Below the pieces are notes generated by a model. It was not told the DNA's origin, ran no database searches, and saw nothing but the letters and a program-made list of their open reading frames with translations. This document shows positions 45,271 to 57,296 of a DNA stretch of 64,000 bases, in pieces. The stretch is from contig JAOTOM010005103.1 of the NCBI GenBank assembly GCA_034440615.1, positions 467,001 to 531,000 on the forward strand. Direction: 5' to 3'. How positions within the stretch are numbered: position 1 is the stretch's first letter; every line of letters starts with the position of its first letter. Both the position numbers and the translations under genes were made by a program. Source of the stretch: Ashinkailepas kermadecensis (lineage: Eukaryota; Arthropoda; Thecostraca; Neolepadidae).

Positions 45271-45504
45271 CCGCACGTGGACAGAGCCTGGCCCCGCCAT
45301 GGCTGCACGGCCGGCCGGCACGTGCGCAGGTCACCTCCGAGCCCACCCAGACCGCAGACAGACCGCCGACACGTCGGGCTGTACAGTGACGGCCGCCCAG
45401 GCGGGGCTGGCCACAATTCCCCAGTCACGGCTGACCAGTGAGACGACCAGTGAGGTCCAGCCGCGTGGAGAGAGAGCCGGACGGAGGCAGGTGTCCGGAG
45501 CTGG
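45271..45504. other. Spacer between two arrays
   Basis: GC-rich, with nothing recognised. Confidence 0.5.
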
Positions 45505-48500
45505 ACGGCCGCGACAAACGGACGGTGGGAGTCACCCCTGACGGCCGCGACAAACGGACGGTGGGAGTCACCCCTGACGGCCGCGACAAACGGACGGTGG
45601 GAGTCACCCCTGACGGCCGCGACAAACGGACGGTGGGGGTCACCCCTGACGGCCGCGACAAACGGACGGTGGGAGTCACCCCTGACGGCCGTGACAAACG
45701 GACGGTGGGAGTCACCCCTGACGGCCGCGACAAACGGACGGTGGGAGTCACCCCTGACGGCCGTGACAAACGGACGGTGGGAGTCACCCCTGACGGCCGT
45801 GACAAACGGACGGTGGGAGTCACCCCTGACGGCCGCGACAAACGGACGGTGGGAGTCACCCCTGACGGCCGCGACAAACGGACGGTGGGAGTCACCCCTG
45901 GCCGGGGCGACAAACGGACGGTGGGAGTCACCCCTGACGGCCGCGACAAACGGACGGTGGGAGTCACCCTGGCCGGGGCGACAAACGGACGGTGGGAGTC
46001 ACCCCTGGCCGGGGCGACAAACGGACGGTGGGAGTCACCCTGGCCGGGGCGACAAACGGACGGTGGGAGTCACCCCTGACGGCCGTGACAAACGGACGGT
46101 GGGAGTCACCCCTGACGGCCGCGACAAACGGACGGTGGGAGTCACCCCTGGCCGGGGCGACAAACGGACGGTGGGAGTCACCCCTGACGGCCGCGACAAA
46201 CGGACGGTGGGAGTCACCCCTGACGGCCGCGACAAACGGACGGTGGGAGTCACCCCTGACGGCCGTGACAAACGGACGGTGGGAGTCACCCCTGACGGCC
46301 GCGACAAACGGACGGTGGAGTCACCCCTGACGGCCGCGACAAACGGACGGTGGGAGTCGCCCCTGACGGCCGCGACAAACGGACGGTGGGAGTCACCCCT
46401 GACGGCCGCGACAAACGGACGGTGGGAGTCACCCCTGACGGCCGCGACAAACGGACGGTGGGAGTCACCCTGGCCGGGGCGACAAACGGACGGTGGGAGT
46501 CGCCCCTGGCCGGGGCGACAAACGGACGGTGGGAGTCACCCCTGGCCGGGGCGACAAACGGACGGTGGGAGTCACCCCTGACGGCCGCGACAAACGGACG
46601 GTGGGAGTCGCCCTGGCCGGGGCGACAAACGGACGGTGGGAGTCACCCTGGCCGGGGCGACAAACGGACGGTGGGAGTCACCCCTGGCCGGGGCGACAAA
46701 CGGACGGTGGGGGTCACCCCTGGCCGGGGCGACAAACGGACGGTGGGAGTCACCCCTGACGGCCGCGACAAACGGACGGTGGGAGTCACCCCTGGACGGG
46801 GCGACAAACAGACGGTGGGAGTCACCCCTGGCCGGGGCGACAAACGGACGGTGGGAGTCACCCCTGACGGCCGCGACAAACAGACGGTGGGAGTCACCCT
46901 GGCCGGGGCGACAAACGGACGGTGGGAGTCACCCCTGACGGCCGCGACAAACGGACGGTGGGAGTCACCCCCTGACGGCCGCGACAAACGGACGGTGGGG
47001 GTCACCCCTGGCCGGGGCGACAAACGGACGGTGGGAGTCACCCCTGACGGCCGCGACAAACGGACGGTGGGGGTCACCCCTGGCCGGGGCGACAAACGGA
47101 CGGTGGGAGTCACCCCTGACGGCCGTGACAAACGGACGGTGGGAGTTACCCCTGACGGCCGCGACAAACGGACGGTGGGGGTCACCCTGGCTGGGGCGAC
47201 AAACGGACGGTGGGAGTTACCCCTGGCTGGGGCGACAAACGGACGGTGGGAGTCACCCCTGACGGCCGCGACAAACGGACGGTGGGGGTCACCCTGGCTG
47301 GGGCGACAAACGGACGGTGGGAGTTACCCCTGGCTGGGGCGACAAACGGACGGTGGGAGTCACCCTGGCTGGGGCGACAAACGGACGGTGGGAGTCGCCC
47401 CTGACGGCCGCGACAAACGGACGGTGGGAGTCACCCCTGACGGCCGCGACAAACGGACTGTGGGAGTCACCCTGACGGCCGCGACAAACGGACGGTGGAG
47501 TCACCCCTGACGGCCGCGACAAACGGACGGTGGGAGTCACCCCTGACGGCCGCGACAAACGGACGGTGGGAGTCACCCCTGACGGCCGCGACAAACGGAC
47601 GGTGGGAGTCACCCTGGCCGGGGCGACAAACGGACGGTGGGAGTCACCCTGGCCGGGGCGACAAACGGACGGTGGGAGTCACCCCTGACGGCCGTGACAA
47701 ACGGACGGTGGGAGTCACCCCTGGCCGGGGCGACAAACGGACGGTGGGAGTCGCCCCTGGCCGGGGCGACAAACGGACGGTGGGAGTCACCCCTGGCCGG
47801 GGCGACAAACGGACGGTGGGAGTCACCCCTGACGGCCGCGACAAACGGACGGTGGGAGTCACCCCTGGCCGGGGCGACAAACGGACGGTGGGAGTCACCC
47901 CTGACGGCCGTGACAAACGGACGGTGGGAGTCACCCCTGACGGCCGCGACAAACGGACGGTGGGAGTCACCCCTGGCCGGGGCGACAAACGGACGGTGGG
48001 AGTCACCCCTGACGGCCGTGACAAACGGACGGTGGGAGTCACCCCTGACGGCCGCGACAAACGGACGGTGGGAGTCGCCCCTGACGGCCGCGACAAACGG
48101 ACGGTGGGAGTCACCCCTGACGGCCGCGACAAACGGACGGTGGGAGTCACCCCTGGCCGGGGCGACAAACGGACGGTGGGAGTCACCCCTGACGGCCGTG
48201 ACAAACGGACGGTGGGAGTCGCCCCTGACGGCCGCGACAAACGGACGGTGGGAGTCACCCTGGCCGGGGCGACAAACGGACGGTGGGAGTCACCCCTGGC
48301 CGGGGCGACAAACGGACGGTGTGACTCACCCCTGGCCGGGGCGACAAACGGACGGTGGGGGTCACCCCTGACGGCCGCGACAAACGGACGGTGGGGGTCA
48401 CCCCTGACGGCCGCGACAAACGGACGGTGGAGTTACCCCTGACGGCCGCGACAAACGGACGGTGGGAGTCGCCCCTGACGGCCGCGACAAACGGACGGTG

Positions 48501-51500
48501 GGAGTCACCCCTGACGGCCGTGACAAACGGACGGTGGGAGTCACCCTGACGGCCGTGACAAACGGACGGTGGGAGTCACCCCTGACGGCCGTGACAAACG
48601 GACGGTGGGAGTCGCCCCTGACGGCCGTGACAAACGGACGGTGGGAGTCACCCCTGACGGCCGTGACAAACGGACGGTGGGAGTCACCCCTGACGGCCGT
48701 GACAAACGGACGGTGGGAGTCACCCCTGACGGCCGCGACAAACGGACGGTGGGAGTCACCCCTGACGGCCGTGACAAACGGACGGTGGGAGTCACCCCTG
48801 ACGGCCGCGACAAACGGACGGTGGGAGTCACCCCTGACGGCCGCGACAAACGGACGGTGGGAGTCACCCTGGCCGGGGCGACAAACGGACGGTGGGAGTC
48901 ACCCCTGACGGCCGCGACAAACGGACGGTGGGAGTCGCCCCTGACGGCCGCGACAAACGGACGGTGGGAGTCACCCCTGACGGCCGCGACAAACGGACGG
49001 TGGGAGTCACCCCTGACGGCCGTGACAAACGGACGGTGGGAGTCACCCTGACGGCCGCGACAAACGGACGGTGGGAGTCACCCCTGACGGCCGCGACAAA
49101 CGGACGGTGGGAGTCACCCCTGACGGCCGCGACAAACGGACGGTGGGGGTCACCCCTGACGGCCGTGACAAACGGACGGTGGAGTCACCCCTGACGGCCG
49201 CGACAAACGGACGGTGGGAGTCACCCCTGACGGCCGTGACAAACGGACGGTGGGGTCACCCCTGACGGCCGTGACAAACGGACGGTGGGAGTCACCCCTG
49301 ACGGCCGCGACAAACGGACGGTGGGAGTCACCCCTGGCCGGGGCGACAAACGGACGGTGGGAGTCACCCTGGCCGGGGCGACAAACGGACGGTGGGAGTT
49401 ACCCTGACGGCCGTGACAAACGGACGGTGGGGGTCACCCCTGACGGCCGCGACAAACGGACGGTGGGAGTCACCCTGGCCGGGGCGACAAACGGACGGTG
49501 GGAGTCACCCCTGACGGCCGCGACAAACGGACGGTGGGAGTCACCCCTGACGGCCGCGACAAACGGACGGTGTGACTCACCCCTGACGGCCGCGACAAAC
49601 GGACGGTGGGAGTCACCCCTGGCCGGGGCGACAAACGGACGGTGGGAGTCACCCCTGACGGCCGTGACAAACAGACGGTGGGAGTCACCCCTGACGGCCG
49701 CGACAAACGGACGGTGTGACTCACCCCTGACGGCCGCGACAAACGGACGGTGGGAGTCACCCCTGACGGCCGCGACAAACGGACGGTGGGAGTCACCCCT
49801 GACGGCCGCGACAAACGGACGGTGGGGGTCACCCCTGGCCGGGGCGACAAACGGACGGTGGGAGTCACCCCTGACGGCCGCGACAAACGGACGGTGGGAG
49901 TCACCCCTGGCCGGGGCGACAAACGGACGGTGGGAGTCACCCCTGACGGCCGCGACAAACGGACGGTGGGAGTCACCCCTGGCCGGGGCGACAAACGGAC
50001 GGTGGGAGTCACCCCTGACGGCCGCGACAAACGGACGGTGGGAGTCACCCCTGGCCGGGGCGACAAACGGACGGTGGGGGTCACCCCTGACGGCCGTGAC
50101 AAACGGACGGTGGGAGTCACCCCTGACGGCCGCGACAAACGGACGGTGGGAGTCACCCCTGACGGCCGTGACAAACGGACGGTGGGAGTCACCCCTGACG
50201 GCCGCGACAAACGGACGGTGGGAGTCACCCCTGACGGCCGCGACAAACGGACGGTGGGAGTCACCCCTGACGGCCGCGACAAACGGACGGTGGGGGTCAC
50301 CCCTGACGGCCGCGACAAACGGACGGTGGGAGTCACCCCTGGCCGGGGCGACAAACGGACGGTGGGAGTCACCCCTGACGGCCGCGACAAACGGACGGTG
50401 GGAGTCACCCCTGACGGCCGTGACAAACGGACGGTGGGAGTCACCCCTGGCCGGGGCGACAAACGGACGGTGGGAGTCACCCTGGCCGGGGCGACAAACG
50501 GACGGTGGGAGTCACCCTGACGGCCGCGACAAACGGACGGTGGGAGTCACCCCTGACGGCCGCGACAAACGGACGGTGGGAGTCACCCCTGACGGCCGTG
50601 ACAAACGGACGGTGGGGGTCACCCTGACGGCCGTGACAAACGGACGGTGGGAGTCACCCCTGACGGCCGCGACAAACGGACGGTGGGAGTCACCCCTGGC
50701 CGGGGCGACAAACGGACGGTGGGAGTCACCCCTGACGGCCGCGACAAACGGACGGTGGGAGTCACCCCTGACGGCCGTGACAAACGGACGGTGGGAGTCA
50801 CCCCTGACGGCCGTGACAAACGGACGGTGGGAGTCACCCTGACGGCCGCGACAAACGGACGGTGGGGGTCACCCCTGACGGCCGTGACAAACGGACGGTG
50901 GGAGTCACCCTGGCCGGGGCGACAAACGGACGGTGGGGTCACCCTGGCTGGGGCGACAAACGGACGGTGGGAGTCACCCCTGACGGCCGTGACAAACGGA
51001 CGGTGGGAGTCACCCCTGACGGCCGCGACAAACGGACGGTGGGGGTCACCCCTGACGGCCGTGACAAACGGACGGTGGGAGTCACCCCTGGCCGGGGCGA
51101 CAAACGGACGGTGGGAGTCACCCCTGACGGCCGCGACAAACGGACGGTGGGAGTCACCCCTGACGGCCGTGACAAACGGACGGTGGGAGTTACCCTGACG
51201 GCCGCGACAAACGGACGGTGGGAGTCACCCCCTGACGGCCGTGACAAACGGACGGTGGGAGTCACCCCTGACGGCCGTGACAAACGGACGGTGGGAGTCA
51301 CCCCTGACGGCCGCGACAAACGGACGGTGGGGGTCACCCCTGGCGGCCGCGACAAACGGACGGTGGGAGTCACCCTGGCCGGGGCGACAAACGGACGGTG
51401 GGAGTCACCCCTGACGGCCGCGACAAACGGACGGTGGGAGTCACCCCTGACGGCCGCGACAAACGGACGGTGGGAGTCACCCCTGACGGCCGCGACAAAC

Positions 51501-51780
51501 GGACGGTGGGAGTCACCCCTGACGGCCGCGACAAACGGACGGTGGGAGTCACCCCTGGCCGGGGCGACAAACGGACGGTGGGAGTCACCCCTGACGGCCG
51601 CGACAAACGGACGGTGGGAGTCACCCCTGACGGCCGCGACAAACGGACGGTGGGAGTCACCCCTGGACGGCCGTGACAAACGGACGGTGGGAGTCACCCC
51701 TGACGGCCGTGACAAACGGACGGTGGGGAGTCACCCCTGACGGCCGCGACAAACGGACGGTGGGAGTCACCCTGGCCGGG
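45505..51780. repeat. 36-bp minisatellite C, about 174 units, largest array
   Basis: Two interleaved unit types share GACAAACGGACGGTGGGAGT and CACCCCTG. One starts ACGGCCGCGA (or ACGGCCGTGA), the other GCCGGGGCGA. Thirty-five-base units (CACCCTG) are scattered through the array and rotate the frame. No unit has a stop in most frames, so frames of up to 542 codons (plus) and 336 codons (minus) overlap. Encoded peptides are DGRDKRTVGVTP, LTAATNGRWESP or RPSGVTPTVRLS dodecamers. The choice of unit type and of C or T at the CGCGA/CGTGA site varies unit to unit and would serve as a barcode. Confidence 0.97.
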
Positions 51781-52062
51781 GCGACAAACGGGACGGTGGG
51801 AGTCACCCCTGGCCGGTGCGGCGACAAACGGGGGACGGTGGGAGTCACCCTGGCCGGTGCGGCGGCCGTGTCAAACGGACGGTGGGAGTCACCCCTTGCC
51901 GGTGCGGCGGGCAGCGGCGGGTCACCACGGTGGGAGTCACCCCTGGCCGGTGCGGCGGGCAGCGGCGGGACACCACGGTGAGAGTCACCCCTGGCAGGTG
52001 CGGCGGGTCACCACGGTGGGAGTCACCCCTGGCCGGTGCGGCGGGCAGCGGCGGGTCACCAC
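51781..52062. repeat. Degenerate right edge of the 36-bp array (48-bp derivative units)
   Basis: Units lengthen by insertion of GGTGCGGCGGGCAGCGGCGG and lose the AAACGGACGG motif, settling at a 48-bp period with AGTCACCCCTGGCCGGTGCG and GTCACCACGGTGGG. Only this edge shows the change. The left edge begins abruptly. Confidence 0.88.
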
Positions 52063-53454
52063 GGCTGAATGTCTCGGTGTCTTGTATTTTGTGTCTTGGT
52101 GTAGGAGCCATAAGAAGAAGTGTGTGGGTGGGGTGGCGGTGGGGTTGGGGGGGGCGGTTGGAGAGATTACCAGGGTTGCCAGTCTGTCTGGGGGGGGGGG
52201 GGGGGGGGCACACCACTGAATGAAAAAATTTGAATGGAGGGGTTGCAGTTGAGTGTTCCTGGAGGGGCGCTCACTTACTGGTAGGTACGCCTTCGGCTGA
52301 AAAATTGAAGGGGTGCTCTCCAGCATCCTGTAGGGACGCCTGTTTTAATCCGAGGGGCGCTTTTCTACAGTCAGAGGGGCGTCAGCCGAAAAGTGTGGGG
52401 GACTAGTGCCCCCTCCCTGCCCGCCTCCCAGTTAACTACGTTCACGGCGTCCTGACAATGATGAAGTGGCGTGATTAAGCTCATGACTTCACACACATGA
52501 ACTTGGCTGGACGACCCAAATGGGTGGTTGCAAGAGCCCCACTGTCACGACACCCATAAAACCACCAGCATATCTCACAGAACACACGGGCCTGGCAGCA
52601 CCTTGTAAGTGGAGAACAGAGCACTTCATGTATTTCGGTGATAATCCTCACGCGGTAAATGATGCTCATCATTCAGCACCAGTTGTGGTATCCTCCACGA
52701 AGTGTTCAGCAAAAGCCCACTCATGGTCGGCAAAACCACAAACCACTTATGATGAGCAGGATCAGAAAGTACCTTGCAGCGCCAATAAAACTGCACGTTT
52801 CCATAATGGCCTACGTTACACGAAAAAGTCGGACATGGACGGACGCGAAGCCCAGCACCCCGCTGATGGATGATTATTTCGACTTCAAGGAGCTAAACTA
52901 CTGCTTTCTTGAACAACGTCAAAGCGCTGTTGAAGGGAACGGCACGTGCTCCACCATCTCCAACATCGCCGTATGGATCTCCGGCAGCACACTCAACTGC
53001 GCCCAGAGGCGCGCCCCCAAACTGTGGCTCGGGGAGACGGTGGAAAGATGTGCGTTGAAAGGCCGAGTGAAAATTTCCATACTCCAGTTTGTATACAAAA
53101 ATATTATTTGAAAACAAAATGTAGACGAAGATATTTTTTCCACTTCAAAACTTCGGAGAAACCCAGGCGCATTCAGTATTTCGGGAGTGCCTCTTTCCCT
53201 TCACAAGACCCCGAATTCGGTTCCAAATATATCCGTTCCCGCCTTCGGTGGTGGTGGTGGATTTGTGTTTTAGGGCGTGTTCACTGCATTGTCCATCTTG
53301 AGCCAATTCTCGCCTTCCGCGGTATTTCCTTCGTTTCCATTCGGCGAATCCCCGAGAGGAGCTGAAGTCCAGCCCGAGAGGTCCAGCCCTCGCCCCGCTC
53401 TCCTCCCGCACGCCCCTTTCCGTGCCACGCAACCCGGAGGGGATCATGTGGCGA
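52063..53454. other. Unassigned region with an 18-20-base G run
   Basis: An uninterrupted G run lies at about 52190-52208. GGGGCGC-rich sequence at 52250-52400 recalls the MITE interiors, but no terminal pair is defined. From 52880 to 53060 the sequence is GC-balanced and open on both strands (plus frame to 53111, 150 codons). A minus-strand reading includes LSVLPEIHTAMLEMVEHVPF after a pyrimidine-rich acceptor-like AG. I cannot assign it to a family and treat it as an unproven exon candidate at best. Confidence 0.35.
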
Positions 53455-53471
53455 CAGCTGCTGGGCATCGC

Positions 53472-53506
53472 AAAGCTGACACGGCTGACACGGCTGACAC
53501 GACGCG
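53472..53506. repeat. 9-bp repeat
   Basis: CTGACACGG repeated about three times (period 9). Confidence 0.85.
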
Positions 53507-53654
53507 CGCGGAAACGCGGCGGCGCCATTTTCACGTGTGCCGCTGCAGCCGACATGCCGCCGGGCGTCCGCCCGAGACGAGCCGGCCCTGCAGCCCTGCA
53601 GCCCTGCCCTGTCCTGCAGCAGTCCAATCATCTGTCGATCCAACCGTCACGGTC

Positions 53655-53995
53655 CGCAGCGGCGGCGGGCGACAGGAACACGGCGCGACGGCCGGCGGCC
53701 CGCCACGAGAACACGGCGCGACGGCCGGCGGCCCGCCACGAGAACACGGCGCGGTGGCCACGGCCCGCCACGAGAACACGGCGCGGTGGCCGGCGGCCCG
53801 CCACGAGAACACGGCGCGACGGCCGGCGGCCCGCCACGAGAACACGGCGCGGTGGCCACGGCCCGCCACGAGAACACGGCGCGGTGGCCGGCGGCCCGCC
53901 ACGAGAACACGGCGCGGTGGCCACGGCCCGCCACGAGAACACGGCGCGGTGGCCACGGCCCGCCCCGAGAGCACGAGAACACGGCGCGGTGGCCG
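53655..53995. repeat. 32/33-bp minisatellite
   Basis: Units CGCGGTGGCCACGGCCCGCC plus ACGAGAACACGG (32 bp) alternate with CGCGACGGCCGGCGGCCCGC plus CACGAGAACACGG (33 bp), with about 10 units. Mixed 32/33 spacing shifts frames, creating overlapping frames of 111-241 codons with no domain. Confidence 0.94.
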
Positions 53996-54123
53996 GTGAC
54001 CGGCGGGAAGCGCCGTGCTTCTGGCGGGCGGTGTGCGCGCGACCGAGGACGCAGACCGTTGTGAATTTGTCACGGCTATGCACGGGTGCAACGTCGCGTG
54101 CAAAGATCGGCACCAATTGCGCC

Positions 54124-54620
54124 GGGTCATTGTGCCAAATTCTGTAAATACTCTGCCACGGCCCTTCCCCTCCCTCTCCACACTCACATCACCTGACCAT
54201 GATGTTCGGTGGCGTGTGGTCAGATGCACTTGGTACTATATCGCTATACTATACTACATGGTACTATACTATACATTCATAGCTATGTAGGTGCAAGGAT
54301 AACGAACTAAACTAGCCAACCGCACATGACCGAATCCAGGCCTCCACAAGGGCACGGCACAATACCCCTTCCGGCGAATTTTAATATTTGAAAATGACGC
54401 GCTACATTGAACAAATTACTTTAAAATGGTCCTGCCTTCCCCTAATCATGCCATTTTCCCGCCACCCTCCTACAAACATCGCGCATGTGCTAAGTGCGTG
54501 TGTGAAGGTGGGAGTGTAGTCACGATCTGTTAACATGATAATCGTCACGAGTTTTTTTTCAGGGTGAGCAAGAGCTCTTCTCGGCAGCTGCCATCGCAAA
54601 AAGAACAATGTTTAGCCACT
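54124..54620. repeat. Segmental duplication, copy A (empty site)
   Basis: Aligns with 56046-56777, from GGGTCATTGTG and AAATTCTGTAAAT to CGCAAAAAGAACAATGTTTA. It lacks the SINE. At the corresponding point the sequence is CGAGTTTTTTTTCAGGGTGAG (about 54548-54567). It also lacks a ~45-bp stretch present in copy B after ATAGCTATGTAGGT. Confidence 0.93.
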
Positions 54621-55310
54621 TAAATAAAAGATGAATGGGAGCGCGTGGCCACAGCTGTTTGCCGCGGCAGCACCTGTCGATATGAGCTTACATTCGAAGA
54701 GAATGTCTGGGATTTGACCCGTGAAAAACATGTGGCGGAAACGAACTGGGAATCCATCATACAGCACGATTAAATCGACATCCTCTCCAACCACGCCTTG
54801 CACAGCATCTGACTTGGTAGGGATGTGTGTTTGATAGTGATGTCGAGAGGTCCTTTTCCCAAGCAAGCTTTGGCCGATTTCAGAGAGCCTTGCAACAATC
54901 GGCGCGCACCATTTGTCCTGGAGCGAATTGAAGACCGGGATGCCGATTAGCCGACTTTGACGACTGTCTGGACGACAGTTCTTCCTGGCAGCTTCTCCAC
55001 CGTGTTGTCGCAATGGGTCGCAGCTGTTTCGATGGTGCGCAGCTAGGTCAGCACCGTCACCACCGGGCGACAGGCCTCAGTCCCTCAAAAGAGAAGAGCG
55101 ATCGCGGCGCTACTACCGACGGCTCCGTGTTGTTGTGCCCGGGCCGGGCGGACCCCGCACCGACGCCGGCCCTCCCCACCGAGCCTCGACATTCGAGACC
55201 ACGACACCCGACACCGGGCAGACGACGCCACTGCCGGGTCGCGACTCGTCGGGTCTCTACCCGATGAGTTGCCGTCGCCTCCGACTGCATAGAGACGGCT
55301 GAGCTGAGGT
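54621..55310. other. No recognisable gene
   Basis: A 133-codon minus frame (54612-55013) has no recognised domain. Unique-looking sequence. Confidence 0.45.
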
Positions 55311-55698
55311 CTGACGTCCGGGACGGCAGCTCGTCTCCGACGTCCGGGACGGCAGCTCGTCTCCGACGTCCGGGACGGCAGCTCGTCTCCGACGTCCGGG
55401 GCGGCAGCTCGTCTCGGACGTCCGGGACGGAAGCTCGTCTCCGACGTCCGGGACGGCAGCTCGTCTCGGACGTCCCGGACGGAAGCTCGTCTCTGACGTC
55501 CCTGACCGCAGCTCGTCTCGGACGTCCGGGACGGCAGCTCGTCTCCGACGTCCGGGACGGCAGCTCGTCTCCGACGTCCGAGACGGCAGCTCGTCTCCGA
55601 CGTCCGGGGCGGCAGCTCGTCTCGGACGTCCCGGACGGAAGCTCGTCTCTGACGTCCCTGACCGCAGCTCGTCTCGGACGTCCGGGACGGCAGCTCGT
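55311..55698. repeat. 26-bp minisatellite
   Basis: GACGTCCGGGACGGCAGCTC plus GTCTCC, about 15 units. Variants (GGGGCGGC, CGGACGGAAG, CCTGACCGC) recur in the same order in the two halves, so blocks of several units were duplicated. Minus frames of about 215 codons (SETSCRPGR-type) are repeat translations. Confidence 0.94.
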
Positions 55699-56045
55699 CA
55701 CGGATTTCCATCGTGTGTGCCAGCTGCAGTATCACCTTGTGCTGGTTTTGCCCGGAAGGACACCCTCAGTCTCGCAGTAGACATTTTGGGACCCTTCGAA
55801 ACACTGCAGATATGGCTCACCACCGACAGCCCAAGGCCACTTCAGTTTGACCCCAGAGGTCATCGGGAGCTAAACGTTTGCATATGTGCATTTATTAGTG
55901 GAACCTATATGAATACCAATTTTGAAGAAGATCGAAAGGGGTCGGACACAAAGCCCTGGTTTTATTAGGCCGATTTGGCGTCCGATGACCCGTTCTTCTT
56001 GTGACTTCAGGGTGGCGTGGAGTGACCCATGACCCCGCAACTTCA
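55699..56045. other. Spacer
   Basis: Nothing recognised. GTGGAGTGACCCATGACCCC at about 56013-56032 recurs at 56800-56819 just outside copy B of the duplication. Confidence 0.5.
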
Positions 56046-56777
56046 GGGTCACTGTGTCAAATTCTGTAAATGCTTTGCCCCGGCCCTTCGCTCCCTCTCC
56101 ACACTCACATCACCTGCCCATGATGTTCGGTGGCGTGTGGTCGGGTGCACTTGGTACTATATCGCTATACTATACTACATGGTACTATACTATACATTCA
56201 TAGCTATGTAGGTACTGTGCACTATATGTTGTACTATGTAGCCATGGCAGAAGACGTGAAGCACAGATAACCAACTAAACTAGTCAACCGCACATGACCC
56301 CAATCCATCCCTCCACACTGGGTCGGTACTACCCCTTCCCTCCCAACTTTGACGAATTATAATATTTGAAAATGACGCACTACATTGAACAAGTTACTTT
56401 AAAATGGTCCTACCTTCTCCTAATTATGGCATTTTCACGCCACCCTCCTACAAACATCATGCATGTGCTAAGTGCGCGTGTGAGGGTGGGAGTGTCGTCA
56501 CGATCTGTTGAGAATCGTCACGAGCTTTTCCAGGGTTATTATTATTATTGGTTATTGGTTTTTACGACACATCGACCGTTGAGTCATGTAGCGTCGCCAA
56601 TCTCTCACGCCGATCGGTCGCGGGCGAAGAGTAGCGACAGGTGAGACTCGAACCCACAATCTTTCGATTGTGAGACGGGACACTTACCTCCTAGACTACT
56701 CGTCCCCAAGCTTTTTCAGGATGAGAAAGAGCTCTTCTCCGCAGCTGCCATCGCAAAAAGAACAAAGTTTAGCCACC
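56046..56777. repeat. Segmental duplication, copy B (filled site)
   Basis: Counterpart of 54124-54620, interrupted by the SINE at 56535-56707. Long identical stretches include ATATCGCTATACTATACTAC and ATGACGC.TACATTGAACAA-type sequence. It shows scattered substitutions and one extra ~45-bp segment. Confidence 0.93.
56535..56707 (-). mobile_element. tRNA-derived SINE with shared core, target-site duplication and empty-site paralogue
   Basis: Read on the minus strand it starts GGGGACGAGTAGTCTAGGAG (box A, with a substitution and an insertion). GTGGGTTCGAGTCTCAC (box B) and the core CGCGACCGATCGGCGTGAGA follow. It ends in an AAT-rich tail (56535-56550 on the plus strand). Flanks GAGCTTTTCCAGG (56522-56534) and AAGCTTTTTCAGG (56708-56720) form a 13-bp target duplication with two mismatches. 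The paralogous segment at 54548-54567 has a single, uninterrupted copy of this target. Confidence 0.93.
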
Positions 56778-57296
56778 TGGGGGACCCATGACCCATGGCC
56801 GTGGAGTGACCCATGACCCCGCGGCTTAAGGGTGCCTTGACTGTCATGCCATCGTCGTTTCTACGTTGGTCAACAAACCTGCGTCTCTCATCGTCAAGAC
56901 AGACTTGTGAACTGAAACTACTCACAACATCCCAAACATGGATCGCAACTATTGCAAACTTCGACGTCCTGTTTTGTTTGTAATCGCACACTTCGCACAT
57001 CATCAGTTGGTAGCACGTGACTCAAACCAGCGAAGTAAACACAAAACTGGACTTTAACAGGGGCCACCATGGGCACAACAAACCTCAAAGGTCTCTCGGA
57101 TGTGTGAGCCAGAGCCGCGTGGCCAGCCACGCTCTGCGACCCGACCCCGCGCAGCCGCGCCGTCAGCTCGACTGCACCAGTGATGACCCGACCCCGCGCA
57201 GCCGCGCCGTCAGCTCGACTGCACCAGTGATGCAAATGTGTGGCGCGTTCCTGTCCCGCCCCGCGTGCGACCCAACACGCACAGCGTCCCGCACAC
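56778..57296. other. Unassigned, with a 47-bp tandem pair
   Basis: GACCCGACCCCGCGCAGCCG continuing CGCCGTCAGCTCGACTGC occurs at 57138 and 57185. Nothing else recognised. Confidence 0.6.

Noticed and set aside
45438..51740. A secreted or adhesive repeat protein with GRGDKRTVGVTP (RGD) dodecamers
   Set aside because: The RGD string follows from the 36-bp unit. Scattered 35-bp units rotate the frame, all frames are open, and there is no signal peptide or non-repeat domain at either end.
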